Shown here: positions 1-11,830 of the stretch, in pieces
Position numbering within the stretch: the first letter of the stretch is position 1
How the letters are laid out: each line of letters begins with the position of its first letter
Assembly (NCBI RefSeq): GCF_051014685.1
Contig: NW_027478418.1
Location: forward strand, 1,426,001-1,490,000
Length of the DNA: 64,000 nucleotides
Direction: 5' to 3'
Source of the DNA: Ptiloglossa arizonensis
Taxonomy: Eukaryota; Arthropoda; Insecta; Hymenoptera; Colletidae
Position numbers and translations under genes: made by a program
Notes under the pieces: model-generated
Told to the model about the DNA's origin: nothing
Database searches by the model: none
Seen by the model: only the letters and a program-made list of their open reading frames with translations

Positions 1-177
1 GTTTCGAGTATCAGACTTGCGAAAATTTTGATGGTTGCTCAAGCGTTCCTTAACTTCAAACTCCCATATCTCGCGAACGGATTGACGAACTCGAGAATTT
101 CCAGTTGCATCTGAAAGTAGAATCTCGCCCGATTTCAATGGGGTGTGTACTTTTCCCCTAGGCCATTGCAGTTATTG
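1..177. repeat. Reference monomer (first full copy)
   Basis: This is the first full monomer and a usable lattice origin. Landmarks in order, counting gtttcg as 1: a variable cgagtatcagacttgcg segment (about 5-21), the palindrome AAAATTTT (about 22-29), the variable gatggttgctcaagcg segment, aactcccatatctcgcgaac containing TCGCGA (about 71-76), gacgaactcgag containing CTCGAG (about 90-95), the variable ttgcatctgaaag segment, ctcgcccgatt, a TG-rich stretch, and ttttcccctagg containing CCTAGG near 157-162. This copy has private changes (gaatttcc, aatgggg). In the consensus I built by eye there are 76 G+C of 177 bases and 10 CpG. The phase chosen is arbitrary because the array has no natural unit boundary. 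Confidence 0.95.
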
Positions 178-1040
178 GTTTCGAGTATCAGACTTGCGAA
201 AATTTTGACGGTTGCTCTACCATTCCTTAACTTCAAACTCCCATATCTCGCGAACGGATTGACGAACTCGAGAAGTTCCTGTTGAATATGAAAGTAGAAA
301 CTCGCCCGATTACAATGGTGTGTGTACTTTTCCCCTAGGCCATAGTAGTTATTGGTTTCGGGTATCAGACTTGCGAAAATTTTGATGGTTGCTCAAGCGT
401 TCCTTAACTTCAAACTCCCATATCTCGCGAACGGATTGACGAACGCGAGAAATTCCTGTTGCATCTGAAAGTAGAAACCCACCCGATAACAATGGTGTGT
501 GTACTTTTCCCCTAGGCCATAGTAGTTATTGGTTTCGAGTATCAGACTTGCGAAAATTTTGATGGTTGCTCAAGTGTTCCTTAACTTCAAACTCCCATAT
601 CTCGCGAACGGATTGACGAACTCGAGAAATTCCTGTTGCATCGGAAAGTAGAAACTCGCCGGATTACAATGGTGTGTGTACTTTTCCCCTAGGCCATTGC
701 AGTTATTGGTTTCGAGTATCAGACTTGCGAAAATTTTGATGGTTGCTCAAGCGTTCCTTAACTTCAAACTCCCATATCTCGCGAACGGATAGACGAACTC
801 GAGTAATTCCTATTGGATCTGAAAGGAGAAACTCGCCCGATTACAATGGTGTGTGTACTTTTCCCCTAGGCCATAGTAGTTATTGGTTTCGATTATCAGA
901 CTTGCGAAAATTTTGATGGTTGCTCAAGCTTTCCTTAACTTCAAACTCCCATATCTCGCGAACGGATTGACGAACTCGAGAAATTCCTGTTGCATCTGAA
1001 AGTAGAAGCCCACCCGATAACAATGGTGTGTGTACTTTTC
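1..1040. repeat. Left-edge monomers without a clear higher-order unit
   Basis: About six monomers of the left-hand family. They alternate between types seen again further right: one with ttgaatatgaaag, several with cccacccgataac, one with catcggaaag and one with a ggagaaactc variant. I could not fit this stretch to a higher-order period with confidence, partly because the array is cut by the window edge. No gene or other element is visible. Confidence 0.8.
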
Positions 1041-4000
1041 CCCTAGGCCATAGTAGTTATTGGTTTCGAGTATCAGACTTGCGAAAATTTTGATGGTTTC
1101 TCAAGCGTTCCTTAACTCCAAACTCCCGTATCTCGCGAACGGATTGACGAACTCGAGAAATTCCTGTTGCATCTGAAAGTAGAAACTCGCCGGATTACAA
1201 CGGTGTGTGTACTTTTCCCCTAGGCCATTCCAATTATTGGTTTCGAGTATCAAATCAGCGAAAATTTTGATGGTTTCTCAACCATTCCTTAACTTCAAAC
1301 TCCCATATCTCGCGAACGGAGTGACGAACTCGAGAAGTTCCTGTTGAATATGAAAGTAGAAACTCGCCCGATTACAATGGTGTGTGTACTTTTCCCCTAG
1401 GCCATAGTAGTTATTGGTTTCGGGTATCAGACTTGCGAAAATTTTGATGGTTGCTCAAGCGTTCCTTAACTTCAAACTCCCATATCTCGCGAACGGATTG
1501 ACGAACTCGAGAAATTCCTGTTGCATCTGAAAGTAGAAACCCACCCGATAACAATGGTGTGTGTACTTTTCCCCTAGGCCATAGTAGTTATTGGTTTCGA
1601 GTATCAGACTTGCGAAAATTTTGATGGTTGCTCAAGCGTTCCTTAACTTCAAACTCCCATATCTCGCGAACGGATTCACGAACTCGAGAAATTCCTGTTG
1701 CATCTGAAAGTAGAAACTCGCCCGATTACAATGGTGTGTGCACTTTTCCCCTAGACCTTAGTGGTTATTGGTTTCGAGTATCAGACTTGCGAAAATTTTG
1801 ATGGTTGCTCAAGCGTTCCTTAATTCAAACTCCCATATCTCGCGAAGGGATTGACGAACTCGAGAAATTCCAGTTGCATCTGAAAGTAGAATCTCGCCCG
1901 ATTTCAATGGTGTGTGTACTTTTCCCCTAGGCCATACTAGTTATTGGTTTCGGGTATCAGACTTGCGAAAATTTTGATGGTTGCTCAAGCGTTCCTTAAC
2001 TTCAAACTCCCATATCTCGCGAACGGATTGACGAACTCGAGAAATTCCTGTTGCATCTGAAAGTAGAAACCCACCCGATAACAATGGTGTGTGTAGTTTT
2101 CCCCTAGACCTTAGTAGTTATTGGTTTCGAGTATCAGACTTGCGAAAATTTTGATGGTTGCTCAAGCGTTCCTTAATTCAAACTCCCATATCTCGCGAAC
2201 GGATTGACGAACTCGAGAAATTCCAGTTGCATCTGAAAGAAGAATCTCGCCCGATTTCAATGGTGTGTTTACTTTTCCCCTAGGCCATAGCAGTTATTGG
2301 TTTCGAGTATCAGACTTGCGAAAATTTTGATGGTTGCTCAACCATTCCTTAACTTCAAACTCCCATATCTCGCGAACGGATTGACGAACTCGAGAAGTTC
2401 CTGTTGAATATGAAAGTAGAAACTCGCCCGATTACAATGGTGTGTGTACTTTTCCCCTAGGCCATAGTAGTTACTGGTTTCGGGTATCAGACTTGCGAAA
2501 ATTTTGATGGTTGCTCAAGCGTTCCTTAACTTCAAACTCCCATATCTCGCGAACGGATTGACGAACTCGAGAAATTCCTATTGCATCTGAAAGTAGAAAC
2601 CCACCCGATAACAATGGTGAGTGTACTTTTCCCCTAGGCCATAGTAGTTATTGGTTTCGAGTATCAGACTTGCGAAAATTTTGATGGTTTCTCAAGCGTT
2701 CCTTAACTCCAAACTCCCGTATCTCGCGAACGGATTGACGAACTCGAGAAATACCTGTTGCATCTGAAAGTAGAAACTCGCCGGATTACAACGGTGTGTG
2801 TACTTTTCCCCTAGGCCATTCCAATTATTGGTTTCGAGTATCAAATCAGCGAAAATTTTGATGGTTTCTCAACCATTCCTTAACTTCAAACTCCCATATC
2901 TCGCGAACGGATTGACGAACTCGAGAAGTTCCTGTTGAATATGAAAGTAGAAACTCGCCCGATTACAATGGTGTGTGTACTTTTCCCCTAGGCCATAGTA
3001 GTTATTGGTTTCGGGTATCAGACTTGCGAAAATTTTGATGGTTGCTCAAGCGTTCCTTAACTTCAAACTCCCATATCTCGCGAACGGATTGACGAACTCG
3101 AGAAATTCCTGTTGCATCTGAAAGTAGAAACCCACCCGATAACAATGGTGTGTGTACTTTTCCCCTAGGCCATAGCAGTTATTGGTTTCGAGTATCAGAC
3201 TTGCGAAAATTTTGATGGTTGCTCAAGCGTTCCTTAACTTCAAACTCCCATATCTCGCGAACGGATTCACGAACTCGAGAAATTCCTGTTGCATCTGAAA
3301 GTAGAAACTCGCCCGATTACAATGGTGTGTGCACTTTTCCCCTAGACCTTAGTGGTTATTGGTTTCGAGTATCAGACTTGCGAAAATTTTGATGGTTGCT
3401 CAAGCGTTCCTTAATTCAAACTCCCATATCTCGCGAAGGGATTGACGAACTCGAGAAATTCCAGTTGCATCTGAAAGTAGAATCTCGCCCGATTTCAATG
3501 GTGTGTGTACTTTTCCCCTAGGCCATACTAGTTATTGGTTTCGGGTATCAGACTTGCGAAAATTTTGATGGTTGCTCAAGCGTTCCTTAACTTCAAACTC
3601 CCATATCTCGCGAACGGATTGACGAACTCGAGAAATTCCTGTTGCATCTGAAAGTAGAAACCCACCCCATAACAATGGTGTGTGTAGTTTTCCCCTAGAC
3701 CTTAGTAGTTATTGGTTTCGAGTATCAGACTTGTGAAAATTTTGATGGTTGCTCAAGCGTTCCTTAACTTCAAACTCCCATATCTCGCGAACGGATTGAC
3801 GAACTCGAGAAATTCCAGTTGCATCTGAAAGAAGAATCTCGCCCGATTTCAATGGTGTGTTTACTTTTCCCCTAGGCCATAGCAGTTATTGGTTTCGAGT
3901 ATCAGACTTGCGAAAATTTTGATGGTTGCTCAACCATTCCTTAACTTCAAACTCCCATATCTCGCGAACGGATTGACGAACTCGAGAAGTTCCTGTTGAA

Positions 4001-4150
4001 TATGAAAGTAGAAACTCGCCCGATTACAATGGTGTGTGTACTTTTCCCCTAGGCCATAGTAGTTACTGGTTTCGGGTATCAGACTTGCGAAAATTTTGAT
4101 GGTTGCTCAAGCGTTCCTTAACTTCAAACTCCCATATCTCGCGAACGGAT
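1040..4150. repeat. 9-monomer higher-order duplication (offset 1,591 bp)
   Basis: Diagnostic variants recur at an offset of 1,591 bp, which is nine monomers minus two bases. Examples are the ccaattattgg spacer (1231 and 2822), the cccgtatctcg change, the ggattcacg monomer and the gcgaagggattg monomer. The two missing bases are inherited one-base deletions of the form ccttaattc. The match ends near 4150, where the second copy changes from ggattgac to ggattcac, in register. The left limit near 1040 is approximate because the monomers there are too similar to separate. This 9-mer is contained in the 15-mer units described separately, so it is the older event or a sub-unit of them. Confidence 0.75.
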
Positions 4151-7100
4151 TCACGAACTCGAGAAATTCCTGTTGCATCTGAAAGTAGAAACTCGCCCGA
4201 TTACAATGGTGTGTGCACTTTTCCCCTAGACCTTAGTGGTTATTGGTTTCGAGTATCAGACTTGCGAAAATTTTGATGGTTGCTCAAGCGTTCCTTAATT
4301 CAAACTCCCATATCTCGCGAAGGGATTGACGAACTCGAGAAATTCCAGTTGCATCTGAAAGTAGAATCTCGCCCGTTTTCAATGGTGTTTGTACTTTTCC
4401 CCTAGGCCATACTAGTTATTGGTTTCGGGTATCAGACTTGCGAAAATTTTGATGGCTGCTCAAGCGTTCCTTAACTTCAAACTCCCATATCTCGCGAACG
4501 GATTGACGAACTCGAGAAATTCCTGTTGCATCGGAAAGTAGGAACTCGCCGGATTACAATGGTGTGTGTACTTTTCCCCTAGGCCATACTAGTTATTGGT
4601 TTCGGGTATCAGACTTGCGAAAATTTTGATGGTTGCTCAAGCGTTCCTTAACTTCAAACTCCCATATCTCGCGAACGGATTGACGAACTCGAGAAATTCC
4701 TGTTGCATCTGAAAGTAGAAACCCACCCGATAACAATGGTCTGTGTAGTTTTCCCCTAGACCTTAGTAGTTATTGGTTTCGAGTATCAGACTTGCGAAAA
4801 TTTTGATGGTTGCTCAAGCGTTCCTTAATTCAAACTCCCATATCTCGCGAACGGATTGACGAACTCGAGAAATTCCAGTTGCATCTGAAAGAAGAATCTC
4901 GCCCGATTTCAATGGTGTGTTTACTTTTCCCCTAGGCCATAGCAGTTATTGGTTTCGAGTATCAGACTTGCGAAAATTTTGATGGTTGCTCAACCATTCC
5001 TTAACTTCAAACTCCCATATCTCGCGAACGGATTGACGAACTCGAGAAGTTCCTGTTGAATATGAAAGTAGAAACTCGCCCGATTACAATGGTGTGTGTA
5101 CTTTTCCCCTAGGCCATAGTAGTTACTGGTTTCGGGTATCAGACTTGCGAAAATTTTGATGGTTGCTCAAGCGTTCCTTAACTTCAAACTCCCATATCTC
5201 GCGAACGGATTGACGAACTCGAGAAATTCCTATTGCATCTGAAAGTAGAAACCCACCCGATAACAATGGTGAGTGTACTTTTCCCCTAGGCCATAGTAGT
5301 TATTGGTTTCGAGTATCAGACTTGCGAAAATTTTGATGGTTTCTCAAGCGTTCCTTAACTCCAAACTCCCGTATCTCGCGAACGGATTGACGAACTCGAG
5401 AAATACCTGTTGCATCTGAAAGTAGAAACTCGCCGGATTACAACGGTGTGTGTACTTTTCCCCTAGGCCATTCCAATTATTGGTTTCGAGTATCAAATCA
5501 GCGAAAATTTTGATGGTTTCTCAACCATTCCTTAACTTCAAACTCCCATATCTCGCGAACGGATTGACGAACTCGAGAAGTTCCTGTTGAATATGAAAGT
5601 AGAAACTCGCCCGATTACAATGGTGTGTGTACTTTTCCCCTAGGCCATAGTAGTTATTGGTTTCGGGTATCAGACTTGCGAAAATTTTGATGGTTGCTCA
5701 AGCGTTCCTTAACTTCAAACTCCCATATCTCGCGAACGGATTGACGAACTCGAGAAATTCCTGTTGCATCTGAAAGTAGAAACCCACCCGATAACAATGG
5801 TGTGTGTACTTTTCCCCTAGGCCATAGCAGTTATTGGTTTCGAGTATCAGACTTGCGAAAATTTTGATGGTTGCTCAAGCGTTCCTTAACTTCAAACTCC
5901 CATATCTCGCGAACGGATTCACGAACTCGAGAAATTCCTGTTGCATCTGAAAGTAGAAACTCGCCCGATTACAATGGTGTGTGCACTTTTCCCCTAGACC
6001 TTAGTGGTTATTGGTTTCGAGTATCAGACTTGCGAAAATTTTGATGGTTGCTCAAGCGTTCCTTAATTCAAACTCCCATATCTCGCGAAGGGATTGACGA
6101 ACTCGAGAAATTCCAGTTGCATCTGAAAGTAGAATCTCGCCCGATTTCAATGGTGTGTGTACTTTTCCCCTAGGCCATACTAGTTATTGGTTTCGGGTAT
6201 CAGACTTGCGAAAATTTTGATGGTTGCTCAAGCGTTCCTTAACTTCAAACTCCCATATCTCGCGAACGGATTGACGAACTCGAGAAATTCCTGTTGCATC
6301 TGAAAGTAGAAACCCACCCCATAACAATGGTGTGTGTAGTTTTCCCCTAGACCTTAGTAGTTATTGGTTTCGAGTATCAGACTTGTGAAAATTTTGATGG
6401 TTGCTCAAGCGTTCCTTAACTTCAAACTCCCATATCTCGCGAACGGATTGACGAACTCGAGAAATTCCAGTTGCATCTGAAAGAAGAATCTCGCCCGATT
6501 TCAATGGTGTGTTTACTTTTCCCCTAGGCCATAGCAGTTATTGGTTTCGAGTATCAGACTTGCGAAAATTTTGATGGTTGCTCAACCATTCCTTAACTTC
6601 AAACTCCCATATCTCGCGAACGGATTGACGAACTCGAGAAGTTCCTGTTGAATATGAAAGTAGAAACTCGCCCGATTACAATGGTGTGTGTACTTTTCCC
6701 CTAGGCCATAGTAGTTACTGGTTTCGGGTATCAGACTTGCGAAAATTTTGATGGTTGCTCAAGCGTTCCTTAACTTCAAACTCCCATATCTCGCGAACGG
6801 ATTCACGAACTCGAGAAATTCCTGTTGCATCTGAAAGTAGAAACTCGCCCGATTACAATGGTGTGTGCACTTTTCCCCTAGACCTTAGTGGTTATTGGTT
6901 TCGAGTATCAGACTTGCGAAAATTTTGATGGTTGCTCAAGCGTTCCTTAATTCAAACTCCCATATCTCGCGAAGGGATTGACGAACTCGAGAAATTCCAG
7001 TTGCATCTGAAAGTAGAATCTCGCCCGTTTTCAATGGTGTTTGTACTTTTCCCCTAGGCCATACTAGTTATTGGTTTCGGGTATCAGACTTGCGAAAATT

Positions 7101-7475
7101 TTGATGGCTGCTCAAGCGTTCCTTAACTTCAAACTCCCATATCTCGCGAACGGATTGACGAACTCGAGAAATTCCTGTTGCATCGGAAAGTAGGAACTCG
7201 CCGGATTACAATGGTGTGTGTACTTTTCCCCTAGGCCATACTAGTTATTGGTTTCGGGTATCAGACTTGCGAAAATTTTGATGGTTGCTCAAGCGTTCCT
7301 TAACTTCAAACTCCCATATCTCGCGAACGGATTGACGAACTCGAGAAATTCCTGTTGCATCTGAAAGTAGAAACCCACCCGATAACAATGGTCTGTGTAC
7401 TTTTCCCCTAGACCTTAGTAGTTATTGGTTTCGAGTATCAGACTTGCGAAAATTTTGATGGTTGCTCAAGCGTTC
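1905..7475. repeat. 15-monomer higher-order repeat, about 2.1 copies
   Basis: Unit copies lie at about 1905-4556 and 4557-7208, with a partial third copy to about 7475. The offset of 2,652 bp is fifteen monomers minus three one-base deletions. Paired markers include catactag at 1933, 4585 and 7237, ggtgagtgtac near 2617 and 5269, cttgtgaaa near 3730 and 6382, cccaccccataac near 3661 and 6313, and gatggctgctc near 4452 and 7104. The copies are close to identical, with a few changes such as ggtgtgtgtag against ggtctgtgtag, so the amplification is fairly recent. The third copy ends where a ccttaactt monomer replaces the expected ccttaatt monomer. Confidence 0.85.
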
Positions 7476-10400
7476 CTTAACTTCAAACTCCCATATCTCG
7501 CGAACGGATTGACGAACTCGAGAAATTCCAGTTGCATCTGAAAGTAGAATCTCGCCCGATTTCAATGGTGTGTGTACTTTTCCCCTAGACCTTAGTAGTT
7601 ATTGGTTTCGAGTATCAGACTTGCGAAAATTTTGATGGTTGCTCAAGCGTTCCTTAACTTCAAACTCCCATATCTCGCGAACGGATTGACGAACTCGAGA
7701 AATTCCAGTTGCATCTGAAAGAAGAATCTCGCCCGATTTCAATGGTGTGTTTACTTTTCCCCTAGGCCATAGCAGTTATTGGTTTCGAGTATCAGACTTG
7801 CGAAAATTTTGATGGTTGCTCAACCATTCCTTAACTTCAAACTCCCATATCTCGCGAACGGATTGACGAACTCGAGAAATTCCTGTTGCATCTGAAAGTA
7901 GAAACCCACCCGATAACAATGGTGTGTGTACTTTTCCCCTAGACCTTAGTAGTTATTGGTTTCGAGTATCAGACTTGCGAAAATTTTGATGGTTGCTCAA
8001 GCGTTCCTTAACTTCAAACTCCCATATCTCGCGAACGGATTGACGAACTCGAGAAATTCCAGTTGCATCTGAAAGAAGAATCTCGCCCGATTTCAATGGT
8101 GTGTTTACTTTTCCCCTAGGCCATAGCAGTTATTGGTTTCGAGTATAAGACTTGCGAAAATTTTGGTGCTTGCTCAAGCGTTCCTTAACTTCAAACTCCC
8201 ATATCTTGCGAAGGGATTGACGAACTCGAGAAATTCCAGTTGCATCTGAAAGTAGAATCTCGCCCGATTTCAATGGTGTGTGTACTTTTCCCCTAGGCCA
8301 TTGCAGTTATTGGTTTCGAGTATCAGACTTGCGAAAATTTTGATGGTTGCTCAACCATTCCTTAACTTCAAACTCCCATATCTCGCGAACGGATTGACGA
8401 ACTCGAGAAGTTCCTGTTGAATATGAAAGTAGAAACTTGCCCGATTACAATGGTGTGTGTACTTTTCACCTAGGCCATAGTAGTTACTGGTTTCGGGTAT
8501 CAGACTTGCGAAAATTTTGATGGTTGCTCAAGCGTTCCTTAACTTCAAACTCCCATATCTCGCGAACGGATTGACGAACTCGAGAAATTCCTATTGCATC
8601 TGAAAGTAGAAACCCACCCGATAACAATGGTGTGTGTACTTTTCCCCTAGGCCATAGTAGTTATTGGTTTCGAGTGTCAGACTTGCGAAAATTTTGATGG
8701 TTTCTCAAGCGTTCCTTAACTCCAAACTCCCGTATCTCGCGAACGGATTGACGAACTCGAGAAATTCCTATTGCATCTGAAAGTAGAAACTCGCCGGATT
8801 ACAACGGTGTGTGTACTTTTCCCCTAGGCCATTCCAATTATTGGTTTCGAGTATCAAATCAGCGAAAATTTTGATGGTTTCTCAACCATTCCTTAACTTC
8901 AAACTCCCATATCTCGCGAACGGATTGACTAACTCGAGAAGTTCCTGTTGAATATGAAAGTAGAAACTCGCCCGATTACAATGGTGTGTGTACTTTTCCC
9001 CTAGGCCATAGTAGTTATTGGTTTCGGGTATCAGACTTGCGAAAATTTTGATGGTTGCTCAAGCGTTCCTTAACTTCAAACTCCCATATCTCGCGAACGG
9101 ATTGACGAACTCGAGAAATTCCTGTTGCATCTGAAAGTAGAAACCCACCCGATAACAATGGTGTGTGTACTTTTCCCCTAGGCCATAGTAGTTATTGGTT
9201 TCGAGTATCAGACTTGCGAAAATTTTGATGGTTGCTCAAGCGTTCCTTAACTTCAAACTCCCATATCTCGCGAACGGATTCACGAACTCGAGAAATTCCT
9301 GTTGCATCTGAAAGTAGAAACTCGCCCGATTACAATGGTGTGTGCACTTTTCCCCTAGACCTTAGTGGTTATTGATTTCGAGTATCAGACTTGCGAAAAT
9401 TTTGATGGTTGCTCAAGCGTTCCTTAATTTCAAACTCCCATATCTCGCGAAGGGATTGACGAACTCGAGAAATTCCAGTTGCATCTGAAAGTAGAATCTC
9501 GCCCGATTTCAATGGTGTGTGTACTTTTCCCCTAGGCCATACTAGTTATTGGTTTCGGGTATCAGACTTGCGAAAATTTTGATGGTTGCTCAAGCGTTCC
9601 TTAACTTCAAACTCCCATATCTCGCGAACGGATTGACGAACTCGAGAAATTCCTGTTGCATCTGAAAGTAGAAACCCACCCGATAACAATGGTGTGTGTA
9701 CTTTTCCCCTAGACCTTAGTAGTTATTGGTTTCGAGTATCAGACTTGCGAAAATTTTGATGGTTGCTCAAGCGTTCCTTAACTTCAAACTCCCATATCTC
9801 GCGAACGGATTGACGAACTCGAGAAATTCCAGTTGCATCTGAAAGAAGAATCTCGCCCGATTTCAATGGTGCGTGTACTTTTCCCCTAGGCCATAGCAGT
9901 TATTGGTTTCGAGTATCAGACTTGCGAAAATTTTGGTGCTTGCTCAAGCGTTCCTTAACTTCAAACTCCCATATCTTGCGAAGGGATTGACGAACACGAG
10001 AAATTCCAGTTGCATCTGAAAGTAGAATCTCGCCCGATTTCAATGGTGTGTGTACTTTTCCCCAAGGCCATTGCAGTTATTGGTTTCGAGTATCAGACTT
10101 GCGAAAATTTTGGTGCTTGCTCAAGCGTTCCTTAACTTCAAACTCCCATATCTTGCGAAGGGATTGACGAACTCGAGAAATTCCAGTTGCATCTGAAAGT
10201 AGAATCTCGCCCGATTTCAATGGTGTGTGTACTTTTCCCCTAGGCCATTGCAGTTATTGGTTTCGAGTATCAGACTTGCGAAAATTTTGATGGTTGCTCA
10301 ACCATTCCTTTACTTCAAACTCCCATATCTCGCGAACGGATTGACGAACTCGAGAAGTTCCTGTTGAATATGAAAGTAGAAACTCGCCCGATTACAATGG

Positions 10401-11100
10401 TGTGTGTACTTTTCCCCTAGGCAATAGTAGTTACTGGTTTCGGGTATCAGACTTGCGAAAATTTTGATGGTTTCTCAAGCGTTCCTTAACTCCAAACTCC
10501 CGTATCTCGCGAACGGATTGACGAACTCGAGAAATTCCTGTTGCATCTGAAAGTAGAAACTCGCCGGATTACAACGGTGTGTGTACTTTTCCCCTAGGCC
10601 ATTCCAATTATTGGTTTCGAGTATCAAATCAGCGAAAATTTTGATGGTTTCTCAACCATTCCTTAACTTCAAACTCCCATATCTCGCGAACGGATTGACG
10701 AACTCGTGAAGTTCCTGTTGAATATGAAAGTAGAAACTCGCCCGATTACAATGGTGTGTGTACTTTTCCCCTAGGCCATAGTAGTTATTGGTTTCGGGTA
10801 TCAGACTTGCGAAAATTTTGATGGTTGCTCGAGCGTTCCTTAACTTCAAACTCCCATATCTCGCGAACGGATTGACGAACTCGAGAAATTCCTGTTGCAT
10901 CTGAAAGTAGAAACCCACCCGATAACAATGGTGTGGGTACTTTTCCCCTAGGCCATAGTAGTTATTGGTTTCGAGTATCAGACTTGCGAAAATTTTGATG
11001 GTTGCTCAAGCGTTCCTTAACTTCAAACTCCCATATCTCGCGAACGGATTCACGAACTCCAGAAATTCCTGTTGCATCTGAAAGTAGAAACTCGCCCGAT
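7476..11100. repeat. 10-monomer duplication with a one-monomer shift inside
   Basis: A rare monomer with ttttggtgcttgctc occurs at 8161 and 9931, an offset of 1,770 bp (ten monomers), and again one monomer later near 10,115. Downstream, the ttgcagttattgg marker at 8301 pairs with 10248 at eleven monomers. The ccaattattgg marker at 8835 then pairs with 10605 at ten again. The right copy has therefore gained one monomer and lost another (the cccacccgataac type near 8,500-8,670). The stretch from 7476 to about 8100 is made of monomers like those of the 15-mer block. Unit limits are approximate. Confidence 0.7.
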
Positions 11101-11830
11101 TACAATGGTGTGTGTACTTTTCCCCTAGGCCATAGTAGTTATTGGTTTCGGGTATCAGACTTGCGAAAATTTTGATGGTTGCTCAAGCGTTACTTAACTT
11201 CAAACTCCCATATCTCGCGAACGGATTGACGAACTCGAGAAGTTCCTGTTGCATCTGAAAGTAGAAACCCACCCGATAACAATGGTGTGTGTACTTTTCC
11301 CCTAGGCCATAGAAGTTATTGGTTTCGAGTATCAGACTTGCGAAAATTTTGATGGTTGCTCAAGCGTTCCTTAACTTCAAACTCCCATATCTCGCGAACG
11401 GATTGACGAACTCGAGAAATTCCTGTTGCATCTGAAAGGAGAAACTCGCCCGATTACAATGGTGTGTGTACTTTTCCCCTAGGCCATAGTAGTTATTGGT
11501 TTCGAGTATCAGACTTGCGAAAATTTTGATGGTTGCTCAAGCGTTACTTAACTTCAAACTCCCATATCTCGCGAACGGATTGACGAACTCGAGAAGTTCC
11601 TGTTGCATCTGAAAGTAGAAACCCACCCGATAACAATGGTGTGTGTACTTTTCCCCTAGGCCATAGAAGTTATTGGTTTCGAGTATCAGACTTGCGAAAA
11701 TTTTGATGGTTGCTCAAGCGTTCCTTAACTTCAAACTCCCATATCTCGCGAACGGATCGACGAACTCGAGAAATTCCTGTTGCATCTGAAAGGAGAAACT
11801 CGCCCGATTACAATGGTGTGTGTACTTTTC
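11100..11830. repeat. Two-monomer tandem duplication (354 bp)
   Basis: The rare variant gcgttacttaac occurs at 11187 and 11541, exactly 354 bp apart. The monomer after each carries the ggagaaactc variant and a ccatagaagttatt spacer precedes it in both. The two dimers differ by few bases, for example ggattgacg against ggatcgacg. This is a small local duplication, with both ends inside the satellite. Confidence 0.8.
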
